Assembly: GCF_030548465.1 (NCBI RefSeq)
Contig: NZ_JAUOSF010000006.1
Span: 186,001 to 250,000 of the forward strand
DNA length: 64,000 nt
Direction of reading: 5' to 3'
Source of the DNA: Tamlana sp. 2_MG-2023
GTDB lineage: Bacteria; Bacteroidota; Bacteroidia; Flavobacteriales; Flavobacteriaceae
The notes below the pieces were generated by a model. That model saw only the letters and a program-made list of their open reading frames with translations. It ran no database searches and had not been told where the DNA came from. Positions 18,059 to 26,914 of this stretch are shown piece by piece (the first letter of the stretch is position 1; each line of letters begins with the position of its first letter). The position numbers were made by a program, and so were the translations under genes.

Positions 18059-20887
18059 ATGCGAATTTTTTTTAAATTATTTTTTTCAATTTCATTTGTA
18101 TTTATAATTACTAATAGTGGTTTTGCACAACAAAAGATTGATGTGAAAAGTGAGCTGTATAGTATCGATACAAAATACACTATCACCAAGGTACGCACAG
18201 GGAAAACCAAAAAGGAAACTATATTGTTAGCCAGCAGTTACGAAGGTACTGTTCTTGGGATTTCTTTCGATGGAGAAATACTATGGAAGAATCCGTTGTC
18301 AGGATTTATGAATCATGACCTCTGGGCAGGCGATATTAATAACGATGGTGTAGACGAAATTTTTGCAGCGAATGCAGATGGTAGTGTGTATTGTCTAAGC
18401 AACAAAGGTAAATTACTTTGGCAATTTAAACAGAATAATGCACCTATGTATTCAGTAACTGTTATAAAAAAAGACCACAAAGCCTATGTGGTTTGTGGGG
18501 GGTACGACAATAGTTTTTACTATGTGACTAGTGAAGGGAAATTGGTTAGTGAAGTCGCTTCAAAAACCTACTCAATCGAAAAACCATTTGGTAAAGCTAA
18601 ACATAAAGTATTACCACCTAAAGGGCTACATGTAACTAACTTTATAAGACCAGCTAAAAAAGAAGGAAAGGATATCCTTGTTGTGCACGGTGTACAAAAT
18701 AGTATGAATGGAAATGGCTCTGTGTATTTTTTCAATCCTTTAGAAATGATGCCTTTCGAAACCATAAGCGTCAAAAAAAAGGGACCCTATGGAGATGTTA
18801 GAGTTGTAGATGCAGACGCAGATGGAAATAGCGAAGTACTTCTTGGTCGTGTTGGAGCAAGAGCTAAAGGAAATGGCGTTATTATAATTGATACCAAAAC
18901 TTCAGAACAGAGCTATTTAGACATAAACAAAGTAAAAGACAAATCGCTTAACAGAGGCATGTATAGAGTGATGCAGCCCGAAGTTATTATTAATAATGGC
19001 AAACCTGCCTATATGGTGTTGTTAGGTAGTAACATTGTCATTTCAGATGTAGATTCTAATATTGCAGATGCAAATGTTGCGCCTACACGGTTTTCCTTTA
19101 ATGATATGTTTAAGGATCCTAATTCTAATAAGCTAATTCTAGCTAGTGCTCAAAGTGGAGGTAGTTCAATTCATATCATAGATTTTAATAAAAATTCATG
19201 GAAAAAGGAGTTTGAAAAGTTAGATCCACCTGGAAAAATTCAAACTATCATAGCAAATACTAAAGAAATAAGAAAGAATCTTAAAAATTTCAAAAAACCA
19301 ACCTACCAATATGAATCTGCTAAAGTTTATTTTATGACTGAGAGTAGAAAAGATAAATCGGCTGCAGCGGTTATTAACAGTATTGAAGCTAGATATGACA
19401 ATCCAATTTTCTTAAATGGAGGTAATTTTGATAAAGAAAACTGGGACCGTTCTGCAATGCCTAGCGAAATCTACAAGAATAAGCGAGATGGTCGTATGAA
19501 ATACAATCTGACGCAAGATGAAGTTCTAGAAATAATAACAAAAAAACACAATCAGTCTTACGGAAAAGGAATTTCGTACTGGGGAGGACATGGTAATGAT
19601 CCTTATATGTATCAAGTTTCAACTACAATGAAAGGACTAGATATTGCTAATGGTAAAAAAACAGTACTTGTATATCCAGAAGTTGAGGATCATTCAGACG
19701 AATTCAAATTTGTAATGAATGATTTAATACTTCCATTAGCAAACTATGCTAAAGATAAAAATGGTAACTTATTTATGCGTAATAAGCATTTATTTTGGCA
19801 AGCTGATGTTTATACCGACAAATGGGAACCACTAGTTTCAGGACGTTTTGCAAATGTATTTGTACCTGCTATGGAAGAAACTACAGATAAATCTATGGAA
19901 CTGAGCTTTACATCTAGATTGGGGCTTTGGGCAAGTGGTTCTGTAGATAGTTGGGGAGCTCGTTGTGCAAGAGATAATGCCAGTTTTGATCGTTTGCGTC
20001 AACATTCCAATCAAACCTTGCCTAATCATTTCTTAAAAACAATGGTTTATAGTATTTCTAGTGGAGCTCAATACATTAATAATTTCTCAGTAGATCAAGA
20101 CTATATGAGTCTCTTATGGGAGTTAATTGCCGAAGGTGTATTGTATGTGCCAAAACGATCAGATATTTTAAGTTTTTCACCTGTACATTTAAGTGTAAAC
20201 AATCCTGATGCCGATTATATACAAAGTTCGAGTAATGTAAAATGGTTAACTTTTTTTAAGAAAGATGAAGATAATCTTGATGAGCTAGCATTTAGTAGGT
20301 TAAATGGAACGTGGCCAGGGGCACCTTTAACAGCATGGGATTTTTCAAGATATGCAGCAGGTGCAAAAGAAAGACGTTTAAATTTTATACCAAAATATAG
20401 CAACGGAATGGTTTTGATAACACCACCTCAAAAAGGAATTTTTACAGATAAAAATGCAGTTAGAAAACCATTAGTAGACAACATTCACCCTTGGTACAAA
20501 AACATTATGAAGGAGTACCATACTGATGGGAAAAATTACATGTCAGCAGACGGTAAAGAAACCTACAAAGCAAGTGAATATTATAAAGTAATTGAAGAAG
20601 ATATTAAGAAAAGTGCTGCTTTATTACCAATTACGGTTTCTGGTAATGTAGGATGGGTTGTTGCTCAAACATCTCCCACGCATTTGCGATTAACAGTGGT
20701 CGAAAATGGCTATATAAATCCAAAGGAAGCTACAGCTATTGTAAAAGTCAATAATATTAAGCCGCTTAAAATATCTGATTTATTAAATAATGAAGAATTT
20801 AAAGTTGACGAAGATTCATCATTCGACATACAAATTCCTTTAGGTGGGTTCAGATTTATAGATATTGAATTGAAAGAAAAATTATAA
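18059..20887 (+). CDS. GH150-like lambda-carrageenase candidate (beta-propeller protein), copy 1
   Basis: A 942-residue secreted protein. The start at 18059 (MRIFFKLFFSISFVF) is chosen because a clean signal peptide ending GFAQQ follows; the frame is open 21 codons further up. Residues about 30-400 contain propeller-type blades (LASSYEGTVLGISFDGEILWK, GDINNDGVDEIFAANADGSVYCL). The rest is a C-terminal catalytic-type region with ISYWGGHGNDPYMYQ, LFMRNKHLFWQ, VFVPAMEETTD and RFIDIELKE. The P. carrageenovora lambda-carrageenase CglA (GH150) is, as I recall, also about 942 residues with an N-terminal propeller. The role proposed is endo-cleavage of beta-1,4 bonds in lambda-carrageenan. GH150 membership is by architecture and context, not alignment. 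A paralogue lies at 34204. Confidence 0.65.
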   Translation: MRIFFKLFFSISFVFIITNSGFAQQKIDVKSELYSIDTKYTITKVRTGKTKKETILLASSYEGTVLGISFDGEILWKNPLSGFMNHDLWAGDINNDGVDEIFAANADGSVYCLSNKGKLLWQFKQNNAPMYSVTVIKKDHKAYVVCGGYDNSFYYVTSEGKLVSEVASKTYSIEKPFGKAKHKVLPPKGLHVTNFIRPAKKEGKDILVVHGVQNSMNGNGSVYFFNPLEMMPFETISVKKKGPYGDVRVVDADADGNSEVLLGRVGARAKGNGVIIIDTKTSEQSYLDINKVKDKSLNRGMYRVMQPEVIINNGKPAYMVLLGSNIVISDVDSNIADANVAPTRFSFNDMFKDPNSNKLILASAQSGGSSIHIIDFNKNSWKKEFEKLDPPGKIQTIIANTKEIRKNLKNFKKPTYQYESAKVYFMTESRKDKSAAAVINSIEARYDNPIFLNGGNFDKENWDRSAMPSEIYKNKRDGRMKYNLTQDEVLEIITKKHNQSYGKGISYWGGHGNDPYMYQVSTTMKGLDIANGKKTVLVYPEVEDHSDEFKFVMNDLILPLANYAKDKNGNLFMRNKHLFWQADVYTDKWEPLVSGRFANVFVPAMEETTDKSMELSFTSRLGLWASGSVDSWGARCARDNASFDRLRQHSNQTLPNHFLKTMVYSISSGAQYINNFSVDQDYMSLLWELIAEGVLYVPKRSDILSFSPVHLSVNNPDADYIQSSSNVKWLTFFKKDEDNLDELAFSRLNGTWPGAPLTAWDFSRYAAGAKERRLNFIPKYSNGMVLITPPQKGIFTDKNAVRKPLVDNIHPWYKNIMKEYHTDGKNYMSADGKETYKASEYYKVIEEDIKKSAALLPITVSGNVGWVVAQTSPTHLRLTVVENGYINPKEATAIVKVNNIKPLKISDLLNNEEFKVDEDSSFDIQIPLGGFRFIDIELKEKL

Positions 20888-20889
20888 AC

Positions 20890-21042
20890 ATGAAAACAAA
20901 ATTCACTGCTAACCTGTATTACAGCCTTTTGTAGTAATACAAAGTTTTACTCAAATTGACAATGACTTTGTAAAAAGGATATTAAACAATTGCAAAAAGC
21001 AATTATTGATTTGACAGACGATGTAATAAATGTATGTACATA
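20890..21042 (+). pseudogene. Decayed 5' end of an exported-protein gene
   Basis: Immediately after the propeller protein gene, an ATG at 20890 begins MKTKFTANL. After small frameshifts, coding-like pieces follow in other frames: FVVIQSFTQIDNDFVKR, then IKQLQKAIIDLTDDVINVC before a TAA. Together they resemble a signal peptide plus the start of a mature secreted protein, interrupted by stops and frameshifts. I cannot identify the family. Chance is possible given the AT-rich sequence. Confidence 0.35.
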
Positions 21043-21124
21043 AAAACTAGCTTTAAACGGCTTTAAAATATTCCCAGATACATTTAATGTATTTATAAAA
21101 ACAGTTTTGAACGGGTTTAAAATA
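21042..21124 (+). promoter_or_regulatory. Imperfect direct repeat upstream of the sulfatase/GH110 operon
   Basis: Two near-copies, 21042-21070 and 21097-21124, share the pattern AAAAAC(T)AG.TTT.AACGG.TTTAAAATA (three mismatches and one indel in 28). Each core has the dyad form TTTAAACGGCTTTAAA or TTTGAACGGGTTTAAA. They lie 48-130 bases before the sulfatase start at 21173, at the head of a five-gene operon, so they are candidate regulator sites. Confidence 0.4.
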
Positions 21125-21172
21125 ATTTAATAACATACCATTAAATCACCACAAATAAATAGCATAATATAA

Positions 21173-22636
21173 ATGAAAAACATGAGTTTCAAAACATTAC
21201 TTATTATTTTAGCTTGGATTACAATCAGTTGCTCCAACAAGAAAAAAGAAGTTATAACAGCTCATAGCGATAAACCAAATATTATTTTATTTGTTTCCGA
21301 CGATCATGGTTTAGATGCTTTAGGTGCATATGGAAACCCCATAATAAAAACGCCAAACCTAGATAAACTAGCAGCAGATGGTGTTAAATTCACAAACGCC
21401 TATTGTACAAGTGCAAGTTGTGCTGCCAGTAGATCAGTAATTCTATCGGGACAATTTGGACATGCTACAGGATCTTACGGTCATGTTCACGATTATCATC
21501 ATTTTAGTACTTATGATAATGTTCAAACCTTACCGGTTTTATTAGAAAATGCCGGTTATGAAACTGCAAGAATTGGTAAGTACCATGTAGCACCAGAAAA
21601 AGTGTATCATTTTAATACTGTTTTAGAAGCAGATCCTAGAAACACAGTAGAGATGGCTGAAGCATGTACGAATGTATTAAAATCTGACAAACCTTTTTTC
21701 TTATATTTCTGTACAGACGATCCTCATAGAGGTCATCCTTTTACACCAGAACCTTGGGATGCACCAAATACTTTTGGAAATAAAAAAGAAGGTTACAAAA
21801 ATGTTGATGCTATTACCTACAACCCAGAAGATGTATTAGTTCCTGAGTTTTTGCCAGACACCAAACAAAGTCGCGAAGAAATTGCACAATACTATCAAAG
21901 TATATCAAGAATAGATCAAGGTTTTGGAAAACTAATGAAAATACTTCAAGACACAGGTAAAGCAGATAATACCATAGTATTCTATATTTCTGATAATGGA
22001 ATGGCTTTTCCGGGAGCAAAAACAACCGTTCATGAACCTGGAATTAAATTACCTTGTATAATTAAAGATCCAACAAACAAAACAAAAGGAACGACCAACA
22101 ATGCTATGATTTCATGGGTAGACCTCACTCCTACTATTTTAGACATGGCTAAAGTAGATTATAAAGAAGAAGCATTTCATGGTAAATCGTTTAATACTAT
22201 TATTGAAGAAGAAAACCCAAAAGGTTGGGACGAAGTTTATGCCTCACATACCTTTCATGAAGTAACGATGTACTATCCGATGCGTGCTGTTAGATATGGA
22301 GATTATAAGCTAATTTGGAACATCGCTTATCAACTAGAATACCCTTTTGCATCCGATTTATGGGCATCTTCAACATGGCAAAGTATTTATAGAAATCACG
22401 AAGAATTTTATGGTCCCAAAAAAGTGTCCGATTATTTATTCAGACCAGAATTTGAGCTTTACAATTTGACTAAAGATCCAAACGAAATCAACAATTTAGC
22501 TACAAATAACAACTTTGCTGAAATATTGAAAAACTTAAAAACTAAAATGAAAGATTTTCAAACTAAAACAAAAGACCCTTGGATGATTATGTGGAGTCAT
22601 GATGCATCATTACAAGGTTCAGGAGTTAATTTATAA
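21173..22636 (+). CDS. S1 family sulfatase, lipoprotein, C-A-A-S-R active site
   Basis: A 487-residue formylglycine-dependent sulfatase. A lipoprotein signal places Cys20 (TISCSNKK) as the lipidated residue, so the enzyme is membrane-anchored. The metal-binding Asp pair is in FVSDDHGLDALGAYG. The catalytic segment is SCAASRSVILSG with Cys83 as the residue to be oxidised to formylglycine. The usual CxPSR proline is replaced by alanine. IGKYHV and YISDNGMAFPG (second metal-binding Asp-Asn) follow. It begins a five-gene operon with GH110, two SASA esterases and another sulfatase, pointing to removal of sulfate from galactose units before GH110 acts. Sulfate position cannot be told. Confidence 0.9.
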   Translation: MKNMSFKTLLIILAWITISCSNKKKEVITAHSDKPNIILFVSDDHGLDALGAYGNPIIKTPNLDKLAADGVKFTNAYCTSASCAASRSVILSGQFGHATGSYGHVHDYHHFSTYDNVQTLPVLLENAGYETARIGKYHVAPEKVYHFNTVLEADPRNTVEMAEACTNVLKSDKPFFLYFCTDDPHRGHPFTPEPWDAPNTFGNKKEGYKNVDAITYNPEDVLVPEFLPDTKQSREEIAQYYQSISRIDQGFGKLMKILQDTGKADNTIVFYISDNGMAFPGAKTTVHEPGIKLPCIIKDPTNKTKGTTNNAMISWVDLTPTILDMAKVDYKEEAFHGKSFNTIIEEENPKGWDEVYASHTFHEVTMYYPMRAVRYGDYKLIWNIAYQLEYPFASDLWASSTWQSIYRNHEEFYGPKKVSDYLFRPEFELYNLTKDPNEINNLATNNNFAEILKNLKTKMKDFQTKTKDPWMIMWSHDASLQGSGVNL

Positions 22637-22776
22637 TTGCAATTTGAGGGTCATCAAATTATAATTTTATTGATGTCTCATGTATTTTACCCATAAGCAC
22701 ATCGAATTAATCCACAAATACAAAACACTTGAGGAATTTACCGAATTTTCCTCTGAAAAATAAAACACATGTAATA

Positions 22777-24600
22777 ATGATAAATAAATCACAAATTTTA
22801 GGCCTAATTACTGTTTTAATGCTGTTCTGTTCTTGCAGTTTAGCTGCACAAGAAACCATAATCTTTAAACCTACAGATGGTGATTCAACATGGGAGGTTA
22901 GAAAAGCTATTGAAGGTGCCAAAACAAAAGACATTAAATTGGTTTTTGAAAAAGGCAATTATTTATTTCTGCCAGATTATGCAACAGACAAGTACTCGTA
23001 TATTACCAATCATGGTAATGGCCTTAAAAAAGTGATATTCTTATTAGAAGATTTCGACTCTGTTGAAATAGATGGAAATGGTTCCGAGTTCATATTTCAC
23101 GGTCAGGTCGCGCCATTTCGTTTTCATAATATAAAAAAGGTAACCGTTAAAAACCTAACTATCGATTGGGATATTCCTTTTTCGTTTCAAGGTGAAGTTG
23201 TGGCAATTAGCAAAGAAGAAGGCTGGAGAGATATAAAACCTTTTACCGAAGGCTTCTCATGGAAAATAAAACAAGATAAATTAATATTTCCAGATATTGA
23301 TGGCTTCTCATTTACTGAACTAGGGAGCTCATTAACTTTTAATAAAGAACTAAAACGTGTAGAACATGGCGCTTACGATATTTCTAGTCATCCGCGTTGG
23401 GTTGAAAAGCGTGATGGAGGAATTTTGCGATTTCATGAAAAATTAAGATACTATCCTCCAGTTGGATCTATTCTACATTCTAAAGGTCCTCATGGACAAA
23501 ATCGCTATGCTCCAGCTTTTCACACTACATCTTCTAAAAATGTATTTTTTGAAAATATTGTAATTCACCATGCCTTAGGAATGGGTTTTTTGTTTGAAAG
23601 AACAGAGGATATTATTATTAAAGAATGTGGTGTATATGTTCGTGAAGGGTCTGACAGAGTCGTTTCAACTATTGCCGATGCAACACATTTCGCCAATTGC
23701 AAAGGAAATATTTTAGTTGAAGACTGTACGTTTAAGCACATGTTAGATGATGGAACAAACGTTCACGGTACTTATGTAGAAGTTAATCAAGTATTAGATT
23801 CTCACTCATTAAGAGTTGGTCTTAAACATTTTGAACAAATGGGATTTGAATTTGCTGCTATTGGTGATGAAGTTTGGTTCATTCAAAATCCAAGTCCAAA
23901 AAGAGCTTCAGAAAACGTAGTTGTTGATGTCAATGTTATCAACGATGAATTTATAGACTTGAGATTTAAAAACGAACTTCCAAAAAACATCGCAAAAGGA
24001 GATATTATTGAGAACAAAACTTGGAATCCAAAATTCACTATGCGTGGATGCACAATAAAAGACCATAGAGCCAGGAATATTATTATTAAAACACCAAAAA
24101 AAATCGTAATTGAAAATAATGATTTATCATCCATGATGTCTTCAATCTTATTTAGAGGTGAAACTTTTTTCTGGTTCGAATCAGGAGCCGTGGAGGATGT
24201 ACTTATTCGTAATAACAATTTTAATTATGTGGCGTATAGTGGCTCTGAACATGCTGTCTTGTACGTAACACCACGCTTAGGAAAAACATTTGACCAAACT
24301 GAATTATACGATAGAAACATACGTTTTGAAAATAACACAATTACAACTTTTGGTAACAGAATTGTTATAGCAGACCGAGTTGATGGTTTAAAAATTACAG
24401 GAAATACAATTAATCAGGCTGATGATCAAGGAGAACAATTGTATCCAAATACACCTCAATTTGAACTGATAAATTGTAATGATGTTGAGATTTCTAATAA
24501 CACATATAAAGGAAAAAATGCTAAGGCAATTTCCGCTGACGAAACATCATTAAAAACTTTAAAAACAAAAGGGAATAAAGGCTTTTCTAATTTAGAGTAA
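22777..24600 (+). CDS. GH110 alpha-1,3-galactosidase, copy 1
   Basis: A 607-residue right-handed parallel beta-helix enzyme that should release alpha-1,3-linked galactose. Start 22777 (MINKSQILGLITVLM) gives a signal peptide ending SLAAQ; the frame opens earlier at a TTG. Family marks are YSYITNHGNG, SVEIDGNGSEFIFHGQVAPF, VKNLTIDWDIPF, IVIHHALGMGFLFE and STIADATHF, then MLDDGTNVHGTY. Asp301, Asp324 and Asp325 have the same spacing (23 and 24) as the catalytic Asp trio I recall for the P. distincta lambda-carrageenan GH110. It lies between a sulfatase and the esterases, so it likely cleaves the alpha-1,3 bond of desulfated neocarrabiose-type sugars. Confidence 0.85.
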   Translation: MINKSQILGLITVLMLFCSCSLAAQETIIFKPTDGDSTWEVRKAIEGAKTKDIKLVFEKGNYLFLPDYATDKYSYITNHGNGLKKVIFLLEDFDSVEIDGNGSEFIFHGQVAPFRFHNIKKVTVKNLTIDWDIPFSFQGEVVAISKEEGWRDIKPFTEGFSWKIKQDKLIFPDIDGFSFTELGSSLTFNKELKRVEHGAYDISSHPRWVEKRDGGILRFHEKLRYYPPVGSILHSKGPHGQNRYAPAFHTTSSKNVFFENIVIHHALGMGFLFERTEDIIIKECGVYVREGSDRVVSTIADATHFANCKGNILVEDCTFKHMLDDGTNVHGTYVEVNQVLDSHSLRVGLKHFEQMGFEFAAIGDEVWFIQNPSPKRASENVVVDVNVINDEFIDLRFKNELPKNIAKGDIIENKTWNPKFTMRGCTIKDHRARNIIIKTPKKIVIENNDLSSMMSSILFRGETFFWFESGAVEDVLIRNNNFNYVAYSGSEHAVLYVTPRLGKTFDQTELYDRNIRFENNTITTFGNRIVIADRVDGLKITGNTINQADDQGEQLYPNTPQFELINCNDVEISNNTYKGKNAKAISADETSLKTLKTKGNKGFSNLE

Positions 24601-24611
24601 ACCATTTTTAA

Positions 24612-25994
24612 ATGAAAAAATTTCTCTTTATAGCAATATTTATTCTTTGTCAATCCGCAATTGCTGAAGTTATTCCAAATTCATTATTCCAAAACAATAT
24701 GGTATTGCAACGCAGACAGCCTATTGCCGTTTTTGGAAAAGCTACTTCAGAAAAATTCGTAGAAATTTCATTTAAAGACAAAACCTATACTACTAAGGTT
24801 AAAGATGGTTACTGGATAATTTTTTTAGATAAATCACAAGCTGGCGGCCCATATACTTTAACAATAAAAGGTGAAAACGAAGTCGTTTTATCAAATATTC
24901 TAGTAGGTGAAGTTTGGCTGTGCTCTGGTCAATCAAACATGGAAATGCCTGTACAAGGAAATAAAGGGCAACCCATAAACGGAAGTAATTTAGCAATTCT
25001 AAATAGTGAGAATTCACAAATCAGATTGTTTAAAGTTGGGAAAAAAATGGCTTCAGAACCGTTGAATTCTTGCGAAGGTGAATGGACTTTAGCAAAGCCC
25101 GAAACTGTTAAAGGTTTTAGTGCTACCGCTTATTTCTTCGGAAAAATGCTTCAGGAAACTTTAAATATCCCTATAGGATTAATCAATAGTAGTTGGGGTG
25201 GAACTCCAGCAGAAGCTTGGACACCAAAAGAAATCATCGATTCTGAATTTAAAGATTTTAAGGGCTGGAATACAGACGATTCTAAACCTCAAAAAAATCC
25301 ATCAGTATTATACAACGGAATGATTCATCCTTTAAAACCGTACACCATTAAAGGTGTGATTTGGTATCAAGGAGAAGCCAACAAAAACTACTATCAAAAT
25401 TACACATACTTGTTTTCATCTATGATTAAAAGTTGGAGAACAAATTGGAATCAAGGTGATTTTCCATTCTATTTTGTGCAAATTGCACCACTGGGTTGGG
25501 GAGGCGATAATCAAGCATTTTTAAGAGAAGCTCAATTAAAAACAATGCACGCAGTTCCAAATACAGGAATGGCTGTAACCTTGGATATTGGCGAAAAAGG
25601 AAACATTCATCCAGCTGAAAAACAAAAAGTTGGAGAACGACTAGCGCTTTGGGCATTGGCAAAAGATTACGGGTATAAGAATATACAATATAGTGGTCCT
25701 GTATATAAGTCAATGTCTGTAGCAGAAAACAAAGTTGCTATTGAGTTTGACTACGCACCAAATGGGTTAGCAACTTTCGGGAAAGAATTGCATGGCTTTA
25801 AAGTGGCAGGGGCCGATAAATTTTTTTACGAAGCAGACGCTATACTTCTAAAAGGAAAATTAATAGTTTGGAGTGATAAAGTAGAACACCCCATTGCTGT
25901 TAGATATGGTTGGCAAGATTGGGTGGATGGCTCCCTATTTAACACGGCCGGATTGCCTGCTTCTTCTTTTAGAACTGATAATTGGGACAATTAA
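24612..25994 (+). CDS. SASA/SGNH carbohydrate esterase (sialate O-acetylesterase type)
   Basis: A 460-residue secreted esterase with a signal peptide (residues 1-18, ending AIAE). It opens VIPNSLFQNNMVLQRRQPIAVFGKA, the typical N-terminal beta domain. The nucleophile Ser108 lies in WLCSGQSNMEMPV, and the GVIWYQGEANKNY oxyanion block and the catalytic His region (GEKGNIHPAEKQKVGERLA) follow. The family removes O-acetyl groups from sugars. It sits 11 bases after the GH110 gene and 10 before a second SASA protein, so deacetylation of the galactan before galactosidase action is a reasonable inference. Sialic acid is not implied. Confidence 0.88.
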   Translation: MKKFLFIAIFILCQSAIAEVIPNSLFQNNMVLQRRQPIAVFGKATSEKFVEISFKDKTYTTKVKDGYWIIFLDKSQAGGPYTLTIKGENEVVLSNILVGEVWLCSGQSNMEMPVQGNKGQPINGSNLAILNSENSQIRLFKVGKKMASEPLNSCEGEWTLAKPETVKGFSATAYFFGKMLQETLNIPIGLINSSWGGTPAEAWTPKEIIDSEFKDFKGWNTDDSKPQKNPSVLYNGMIHPLKPYTIKGVIWYQGEANKNYYQNYTYLFSSMIKSWRTNWNQGDFPFYFVQIAPLGWGGDNQAFLREAQLKTMHAVPNTGMAVTLDIGEKGNIHPAEKQKVGERLALWALAKDYGYKNIQYSGPVYKSMSVAENKVAIEFDYAPNGLATFGKELHGFKVAGADKFFYEADAILLKGKLIVWSDKVEHPIAVRYGWQDWVDGSLFNTAGLPASSFRTDNWDN

Positions 25995-26004
25995 TTTAAC
26001 CTAG

Positions 26005-26880
26005 ATGAATAACAAATTAACATGCATTGTTTTAATAGTATTCGCTACCAATCTTTTTGGCTTTTCTATACCATCTAATGAGGTTCAAGTGATTTTATTA
26101 GCGGGTCAATCTAATATGGCTGGAGCTGGAAATTATGATGAATTAGATGAATCTGTTAAAGCACGAATTAAAAAAGTATCAAATAGAGTTTGGGTAAGTC
26201 AATCTAACACAGAACAAAAACCACTCAGTTATTATAACAACAAACCAAGTGAAAAATACAATTTTACTAAGCGTTTCGGTCCAGAATTATTTATAGGATT
26301 AACCTTAGCCGAAAAATATCCGAATCAAGAATTTTTATTGATTAAGGAAGCCAAAGGCGGGACGTCCCTATACGGTGCTTGGAATCCTGAATGGACTTCT
26401 GAGAAAGCTAAAGAAATTGAAAAGGGAGAAGTCAAACAAAGCTGGAATCTTTGTGAAATCCATATTGAAAGTATTAAAAAGAATTTAGCACTTCTTACTG
26501 AAAAAGGAAAGCGTTACAAAATTATTGGAATGGCTTGGATGCAAGGTGAAAATGATGCGATTTTAGAAGTAGCAGCGAATAGTTACACTTCAAATCTTAA
26601 AAAATTAATTACAAAATATCGTGCGGAATTTAATGTAATGGATATGCCTTTTATTGCGGGGCAAATAAATTCGCATTATGGAATTAAAGGTTGTTCTGAT
26701 TTGGTTAGAAAAGCCATAGTAGAAGTATCTAATTCAGATAAAAACGTAGAAACAATTAGAACCGTAAGAGACAGTCCTTACAATGATTACCCAAAACATT
26801 CAGACAACGTTCATTACAATACAGAAGGTCAAACACGTTTAGGAACAGCTTTTGCAAAACGCCTTATTAACTTCCTTTAG
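26005..26880 (+). CDS. SASA-domain carbohydrate esterase (CE6-like)
   Basis: A 291-residue exported esterase with a signal peptide (about residues 1-21, ending LFGFS). The nucleophile Ser36 is in LLAGQSNMAGAG, IGMAWMQGENDA supplies the oxyanion Gln/Glu block, and YPKHSDNVHYNTEGQTRLG carries the Asp-x-x-His of the triad. It is shorter than the preceding esterase, lacks the flanking beta domains and is closer to the CE6/acetyl xylan esterase layout. Translation starts 10 bases after the preceding gene. Two different esterases in series suggest two acetyl positions or two substrate sizes. Confidence 0.85.
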   Translation: MNNKLTCIVLIVFATNLFGFSIPSNEVQVILLAGQSNMAGAGNYDELDESVKARIKKVSNRVWVSQSNTEQKPLSYYNNKPSEKYNFTKRFGPELFIGLTLAEKYPNQEFLLIKEAKGGTSLYGAWNPEWTSEKAKEIEKGEVKQSWNLCEIHIESIKKNLALLTEKGKRYKIIGMAWMQGENDAILEVAANSYTSNLKKLITKYRAEFNVMDMPFIAGQINSHYGIKGCSDLVRKAIVEVSNSDKNVETIRTVRDSPYNDYPKHSDNVHYNTEGQTRLGTAFAKRLINFL

Positions 26881-26914
26881 AATAATAAAATAACTAGTTA
26901 TAATCATCAAATTT

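Noticed and set aside
18059-20887. Reading the propeller proteins as PQQ dehydrogenases or plain FG-GAP/VCBS repeat proteins.
   Set aside because: The propeller covers less than half of the protein, no PQQ-binding residues are visible, and the conserved C-terminal region and carrageenan context fit GH150 better.
24612-26880. Taking the SASA proteins as evidence for sialic acid use.
   Set aside because: The family name is historical; no sialidase, lyase or transporter for sialic acid is present.
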